Below are positions 7,117-10,277 of a DNA stretch of 10,277 bases, piece after piece. Positions within the stretch are counted from its first letter, which is position 1. Every line of letters starts with the position of its first letter. Below the pieces are notes generated by a model. It saw only the letters and a program-made list of their open reading frames with translations, had not been told where the DNA came from and searched no databases. Position numbers and translations under genes: made by a program. The stretch covers positions 1 through 10,277 of the forward strand of contig JAITST010000283.1 of NCBI GenBank assembly GCA_031287585.1, read 5' to 3'. Origin of the DNA: Planctomycetaceae bacterium (lineage in GTDB: Bacteria; Planctomycetota; Planctomycetia; Pirellulales; Thermoguttaceae).

Positions 7117-7962
7117 TTAAACTTTCGCAATTGCCGCGAAGTCTGCGAATGCTTTGAAATAACTTTCAAACGAACCAATATCGTAACGCCGTTCGGATTG
7201 GTTCATCGTAACGCCGTAAAATTTTCTGCCGTTTGCCAACATCCGTCTAATCGCATCCGTCAACTGAATATCACCGTTTTCGTCCGGCGGTGTGTCCTTA
7301 ATGTAATCGAAAATCAGCGGTGAAAAAACGTAACGTGCCGCGACCGCCAAACAACTTTGTACCGAACCAACCGCTGGCTTCTCAATTAAATCCTTCAGTT
7401 CAAATGTTCCGTCTGCGTCAATTGTTCTACCTTGAATCGCGATACCGTAACGGTCAATCTCATACGGCAAAACGTTGTCAACCGCAATTATCCCGTCAAT
7501 GTGTTGACAATTTTCGTACAGCGTAATCATTCGTTGAACAATCATTGACCGTTGCTTCAAACCGAGAATCGTGTCACCAAGCGCGACAACAAACGATTGC
7601 TTACCGACAAACGGTGCCGCACAAAGAACCGCGTGACCGAGTCCGAGTTGATAACGTTGCCTCATATAACAGTATTCGGCGGCTTCACGTTCAAACGCAA
7701 GTTCAGCCAACTCATCCTCGCGACCATGCAAACGCAGATATTCGATGAGTTCGGGATTGATGTCGAAATGATTTTCAATCGCGGTCTTGCCGTTGCCCGT
7801 GATAAACAGCAACCGGTTCACGCCGCAAGTGATAAGTTCCTCAACGACGTACTGAACAATCGGTTTGTCAGCGACCGGCAACATCTCTTTCGGTTGACTT
7901 TTCGTCAGCGGCAACAAACTCGTACCGCGACCAGCAACAGGAATCAGGGCGAAGTTTATCAT
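7117..7962 (-). CDS. galU: UTP--glucose-1-phosphate uridylyltransferase
   Basis: GalU converts glucose-1-phosphate and UTP to UDP-glucose and pyrophosphate in the cytoplasm, supplying glycan and envelope sugar synthesis. The start at ATG 7962 gives 281 residues beginning MINFALIPVAGRGTSLLPLT, the nucleotide-binding loop of the family (commonly GLGTRxLPxTK; here Arg12 replaces the usual Leu). It continues with KEMLPVADKPIVQYVVEE (25-42), 'GLGHAVLCAAPFVG' (107-120), 'LIEKPAVGS' (192-200), 'ARYVFSPLIFD' (209-219), 'GDIQLTDAIRRML' (230-242) and 'RYDIGSFESYFKAFADFA' (259-276). The open frame extends 17 codons further upstream, but that part crosses a palindromic repeat and lies before the family N-terminus, so I reject it. 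'VVALGDT' replaces the usual 'LLPDD' segment, so a related sugar nucleotidyltransferase specificity cannot be fully excluded. No strong ribosome binding site is visible. Confidence 0.9.
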   Translation of the reverse strand: MINFALIPVAGRGTSLLPLTKSQPKEMLPVADKPIVQYVVEELITCGVNRLLFITGNGKTAIENHFDINPELIEYLRLHGREDELAELAFEREAAEYCYMRQRYQLGLGHAVLCAAPFVGKQSFVVALGDTILGLKQRSMIVQRMITLYENCQHIDGIIAVDNVLPYEIDRYGIAIQGRTIDADGTFELKDLIEKPAVGSVQSCLAVAARYVFSPLIFDYIKDTPPDENGDIQLTDAIRRMLANGRKFYGVTMNQSERRYDIGSFESYFKAFADFAAIAKV

Positions 7963-7995
7963 TGAATAATAGTAAAACGGAACTGTTCGATGTAG

Positions 7996-8059
7996 GGGCG
8001 AATAATTATTCACCCGTCAGACGTTGTCACCGCGAAAGGGCGAACGATTGTTTGCCCTT
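7996..8059. repeat. Pair of imperfect palindromes with a GGGCGAA core (REP-like)
   Basis: Unit 1 (7996-8015) is GGGCGAATAATTATTCACCC and unit 2 (8036-8059) is AAGGGCGAAC, GATT, GTTTGCCCTT. Each folds on itself with one G-T type wobble, and both share GGGCGAA...TT(C/T)(A/G)CCC. They fill most of the gap between the TPR gene and galU. Similar 'GTAGGGGCGAATAATTATTCGCCC' elements are dispersed in several bacterial genomes as I recall. Unit 2 ends just past the TPR stop and might also help end transcription. Confidence 0.55.
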
Positions 8060-8068
8060 ACGTATGCT

Positions 8069-9541
8069 CTATCCTTCATTCAAAACTTCCTCGATTTTTT
8101 TCAATGCTTCATCGGCTTGCTCTTGCCAAATCGCACGGAACGGTTCGATCAATGTTTTCGCGTCCTCAAAACACTTGTTTGCCGCCGCCTTATCACCTTT
8201 ATCACTGAACGTCAGGATTTTATCCTCTATGAGTTGTGCGATAACGTGCATCGGAGCGAGCATATCATCGCCAAATTGTGACATCACCTCCAAATCAAGG
8301 TCGCTTATTTCAGTGTTCACAGTGCCCAGAGCCGTATCAAGTGCCTTAATCGCCTCATCGTAGCGACCAGCCCGACGCAACAAGTCGCCGCGAGTATTGA
8401 GCAACATAGCATACTGGAAACCAGCACCGTCCGGTATATCAGAACCGTCACCAAAAAATTCATTAATCACTTCGTCGCACAACTTTAATGCCTCATCATC
8501 CCGACCGCGTTGCGACAACATCTCCATATAATGTTGCGACGAATCGAGATACGCTTCCTGTGCCTCGACATTCGTCTTTTCCTGTGCTAATCGCCGCATT
8601 ATGTCGAGACCTTGCGTAACCGTTTTCAATACTACGTCAAATTCTTCTTTTTCCTTTTCCTCCGATTCAAACTCAACTTCATCATTGAGATAAGCATCGA
8701 ACGTTGCCGAACATTTATCAATCAACGTTTCCGCGAGCAACAACTCGTGTTCCAATTGACCGATGTCGATTAACTCAACAAGCAACCGCATCGTTCTGTT
8801 ATACAGGTCTGTAATTTTGGCAATCGGCTGTCCGGTCTCACGCATTAGGAACGCCTGTTCCAAACTAACGAGAGCCATATCGTAGCGGGTATCACTTAGG
8901 TCTGTGATTTTTTCCAGCGCGCGATAACGAATAAATGCGTCATCAAGTGCCTTTGCCGCTTCACCGTTGTCACCAACTTCACGATAGATACAACCGCGAT
9001 GATACTGAATCTGCGCGACTTCATACATCGCATCGCCGTCCTGACGACCAACCAAATCTTTCAGTGCATCTTTCGCTTTTGACAAACTAGCGAGAGCATC
9101 ATCATGGTCACCGAGATTTGCCAGAAGTCTACTGACATCAACATACAACTCGGCAAGGTGACGTGCTTTGATGTCATTATTGTTAATGTCAGGCATCGCG
9201 GTCAACAAACCGATTGCGTTTTCGTAAGCGGAAACCGCGTCATCGACTTCGTAACTTTCAATTTTCTGTGTTGCGAGTTTTGCGTAAAGCCCAATCAATT
9301 CCAAACTCTGCTCTTCTGTCCGAGACTTGTTCTGAGCAAGAACGGCAATCTCATTTTCGGTATCCGCGTACGCTTCCGACAATTCATCGCAATCATCTGA
9401 ATCGTCCTCTTCATCACCGCCATCGCAGTGTCCACACTTGCACAGTGTTCCTAACACAGGCAAAGCCGCAGCACACGCTAATGCCAAAAATCCAATTGAA
9501 AACGAAAACGAACTACTAATAAATCCAGCGGGAATAAGCAT
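8069..9541 (-). CDS. Membrane-anchored tetratricopeptide-repeat protein
   Basis: This is a 490-residue protein of unknown specific role. I choose ATG 9541 because GGAG lies six bases upstream; a TTG four codons earlier would overlap that site. Residues about 7-31 (FISSSFSFSIGFLALACAAA onward) are a hydrophobic signal or anchor segment with no good lipobox. Next is a short Cys/acidic segment: Cys at 34, 36, 39 and 51, and DEEDDSDDCDE (43-53). The rest is alpha-helical, with TPR-like pairs ending in 'AVSAYENAIGLL' (102-113), 'ALASLSKAKDAL' (149-160), 'AAKALDDAFIRYRAL' (195-209), 'ALKLCDEVINEF' (351-362), 'AIKALDTALGTV' (397-408) and 'AANKCFEDAKTL' (453-464). A charged stretch rich in Glu/Lys lies at 288-302. 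TPR arrays hold protein complexes together, so a scaffold role on the outer face of the membrane is the general inference. A well-formed promoter precedes it. galU follows after 106 bp. Confidence 0.85.
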   Translation of the reverse strand: MLIPAGFISSSFSFSIGFLALACAAALPVLGTLCKCGHCDGGDEEDDSDDCDELSEAYADTENEIAVLAQNKSRTEEQSLELIGLYAKLATQKIESYEVDDAVSAYENAIGLLTAMPDINNNDIKARHLAELYVDVSRLLANLGDHDDALASLSKAKDALKDLVGRQDGDAMYEVAQIQYHRGCIYREVGDNGEAAKALDDAFIRYRALEKITDLSDTRYDMALVSLEQAFLMRETGQPIAKITDLYNRTMRLLVELIDIGQLEHELLLAETLIDKCSATFDAYLNDEVEFESEEKEKEEFDVVLKTVTQGLDIMRRLAQEKTNVEAQEAYLDSSQHYMEMLSQRGRDDEALKLCDEVINEFFGDGSDIPDGAGFQYAMLLNTRGDLLRRAGRYDEAIKALDTALGTVNTEISDLDLEVMSQFGDDMLAPMHVIAQLIEDKILTFSDKGDKAAANKCFEDAKTLIEPFRAIWQEQADEALKKIEEVLNEG

Positions 9542-9569
9542 TGGAATCTCCAATCAATTTAGTACAACA

Positions 9570-9598
9570 ATTATTAAAGTGTTACCGTGAACGGTCAA
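9570..9598 (-). promoter_or_regulatory. Promoter of the TPR gene
   Basis: On the minus strand TTGACC (9598-9593, 5 of 6) and AATAAT (9575-9570, 5 of 6) are separated by exactly 17 bp. The predicted start of transcription is about 20 bases upstream of the chosen ATG, leaving a short leader that contains the GGAG ribosome binding site. This is the best promoter match in the window. Confidence 0.55.
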
Positions 9599-9605
9599 CG
9601 ACCGT
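9591..9605. promoter_or_regulatory. Inverted repeat overlapping the -35 box of the TPR promoter
   Basis: ACGGTC (9591-9596) and GACCGT (9600-9605) form a 6-bp inverted repeat around AAC, extended imperfectly by GTGA and TCAC outside. The -35 hexamer falls inside it. This arrangement would suit a repressor operator. No regulator gene is visible nearby. Confidence 0.35.
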
Positions 9606-9617
9606 GTCACACCATTA

Positions 9618-9848
9618 TCACACAAAGCAATGGTTCAAAGACAAAATCAGGCGAAAACACCAACTTCGTCTCAAAAACCGAAAGCAGGAACAAGAAGTAT
9701 AAACCAAACCGCAAACTAGTGCAAGCAAGCCCCCCCAAAAAAAATTTTGTGCCATTTCCCGCCTTTCAGACGCAGTTACGGTTACAAGTACCGACACTAT
9801 ACCTTCCAACATCGTTAAAAAGTTCACGGTGTTGAAGAGCCGTTCCAT
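9618..9848 (-). CDS. Doubtful small membrane protein ORF
   Basis: This open frame encodes 76 residues with two hydrophobic stretches, about 12-26 (TMLEGIVSVLVTVTA) and 36-54 (NFFWGGLLALVCGLVYTSC), followed by an Arg-rich and then hydrophobic tail. The second hydrophobic stretch is encoded across a run of eight A and seven C on the plus strand (9730-9744), so one slipped base would change the frame. No ribosome binding site precedes the ATG at 9848 and I recognise no family. It lies between the SHD1 ORF and the TPR gene in the same direction. The alternative is that this 359-bp stretch (9554-9912) is simply non-coding apart from the TPR promoter. Confidence 0.25.
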   Translation of the reverse strand: MERLFNTVNFLTMLEGIVSVLVTVTASERREMAQNFFWGGLLALVCGLVYTSCSCFRFLRRSWCFRLILSLNHCFV

Positions 9849-10127
9849 ATTAGTTTACCCGTGACAACAGCGAGGCTTTGGCAATTTCAACCACGTCAGA
9901 CATTCGCTACGTCTATCCACCGTCTTGTAATTTACTCCGAATCCATTCTTGGTCGGTTTCTGACAGGAGTTTGATGTCTATGAATGCGGCACGTCCGGTT
10001 GTAATTTGTAGATTTACTCTGTTGTCTTGTAGATTTATGAATTTTGCTACAAACGTTTTTCCCTTTTCGGGAATTGTCCACGTGCGAAAATCGTTACTGT
10101 TTTTTGCATTATTTTTTGTGGCGTACT

Positions 10128-10143
10128 GGGCACCTCTAATAAC
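10128..10143. repeat. Candidate IS terminal inverted repeat, copy 2
   Basis: GGGCACCTCTAATAAC is the exact reverse complement of 744-759. Read as an IS end, its element would extend rightward from 10128 and off the window. Bases beyond the 16 differ between the two copies, as expected for opposite ends of one element type. No transposase sequence is visible in the remaining 134 bp. Confidence 0.45.
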
Positions 10144-10219
10144 ATCGAATTCTATCAAAAAAAAATACACAATAGGGGTGAATTTTTTCACACATTTCGG
10201 TTGCTGGTATTCTATTTTT

Positions 10220-10257
10220 CTCCGTTTTGACGGCAGATTTGTGCCGTCCAAACGGAG
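10220..10257. other. Strong hairpin, 16-bp stem with one mismatch
   Basis: CTCCGTTTTGACGGCA (10220-10235) pairs with TGCCGTCCAAACGGAG (10242-10257) except at one position, around a 6-base loop. No T-run follows on either strand, so it is not a standard intrinsic terminator. It sits inside the proposed mobile-element segment and covers the only possible start (TTG 10251) of the SHD1 frame. Confidence 0.6.
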
Positions 10258-10277
10258 TATCTCCCTGCTAATCCACT

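Larger units (their letters stand above)
9913..10277 (-). pseudogene. SHD1-domain protein remnant, N-terminus replaced or missing
   Basis: The C-terminal part of this leftward frame is an SHD1 (SLA1 homology 1) domain of about 55 residues: 'DFRTWTIPEKGKTFVAKFINL', in which the key pattern is F-R-x-W-T, then 'VAKFINLQDNRVNLQI', and the ending 'LLSETDQEWIRS'. Such domains are typical of exported planctomycete proteins, usually at the ends of larger chains. Here the frame is open to the window edge. The only start inside it is a TTG at 10251, which would give 112 residues with no signal peptide and a low-complexity Lys-rich N-terminus. The 16-bp IS-end candidate (10128-10143) lies within the frame exactly where domain-like sequence gives way to unrecognisable sequence. 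I infer that an insertion replaced the 5' part of the gene. If instead the frame continues to a true upstream start, this is the 3' end of an intact gene. Confidence 0.55.

Noticed and set aside
7552..7965. Rightward 137-codon frame opposite galU
   Set aside because: It is an antisense shadow of galU with no recognisable domain.
7963..8013. 17-codon extension of galU
   Set aside because: It crosses the palindromic repeat and precedes the family's conserved N-terminus MINFALIPVAG.
9542..9553. TTG start four codons upstream for the TPR gene
   Set aside because: The ATG at 9541 has a GGAG site at good spacing, and the TTG overlaps that site.

Overview
The window most likely comes from a Planctomycetota bacterium, probably near the Pirellulales/Thermoguttaceae. 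Three things suggest this. A C-terminal SHD1 (SLA1 homology 1) domain lies at the right edge, a domain abundant in planctomycetes and rare in other bacteria. The lpxB gene points to a lipid A outer membrane. CysS carries a long insertion before its KMSKS-type motif that I recall from planctomycete enzymes. Base composition looks moderate, not high GC. The assignment is inference from gene content.

Left part (1-2971) is accessory and decaying. It starts inside an IS5-family insertion sequence whose transposase reads leftward off the window and carries an in-frame TGA. The element seems to end at a 16-bp inverted repeat at 744-759, with a good promoter just inside. Next come two rightward genes. 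One is an intact 223-residue exported protein whose N-terminal half resembles the C-terminal core of the flagellar L-ring protein FlgH. The other is a roughly 410-residue protein joining a GHKL/HATPase domain to a STAS-like DUF4325 domain, broken by one stop codon and one single-base frameshift.

Central and right part (3001-9541) is a run of five intact leftward genes, in transcription order: a membrane-anchored TPR protein, galU, cysS, lpxB and fmt. galU makes UDP-glucose for envelope sugars, lpxB condenses the lipid A disaccharide, cysS charges tRNA-Cys and fmt formylates initiator Met-tRNA. Gaps of about 64-111 bp make this a loose co-directional cluster rather than a tight operon. A convincing promoter overlapping an inverted repeat precedes the TPR gene. 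A pair of imperfect palindromes with a GGGCGAA core lies between the TPR gene and galU.

Right edge (9554-10277) holds a doubtful small membrane ORF crossing a C7/A8 tract, then a leftward SHD1 ORF that lacks a normal N-terminus. Inside that ORF is a perfect inverted copy (10128-10143) of the 16-bp IS end seen at 744-759, followed by a strong hairpin. The N-terminal part of this ORF is therefore probably mobile-element sequence. I see no tRNA, rRNA, CRISPR array or convincing riboswitch.
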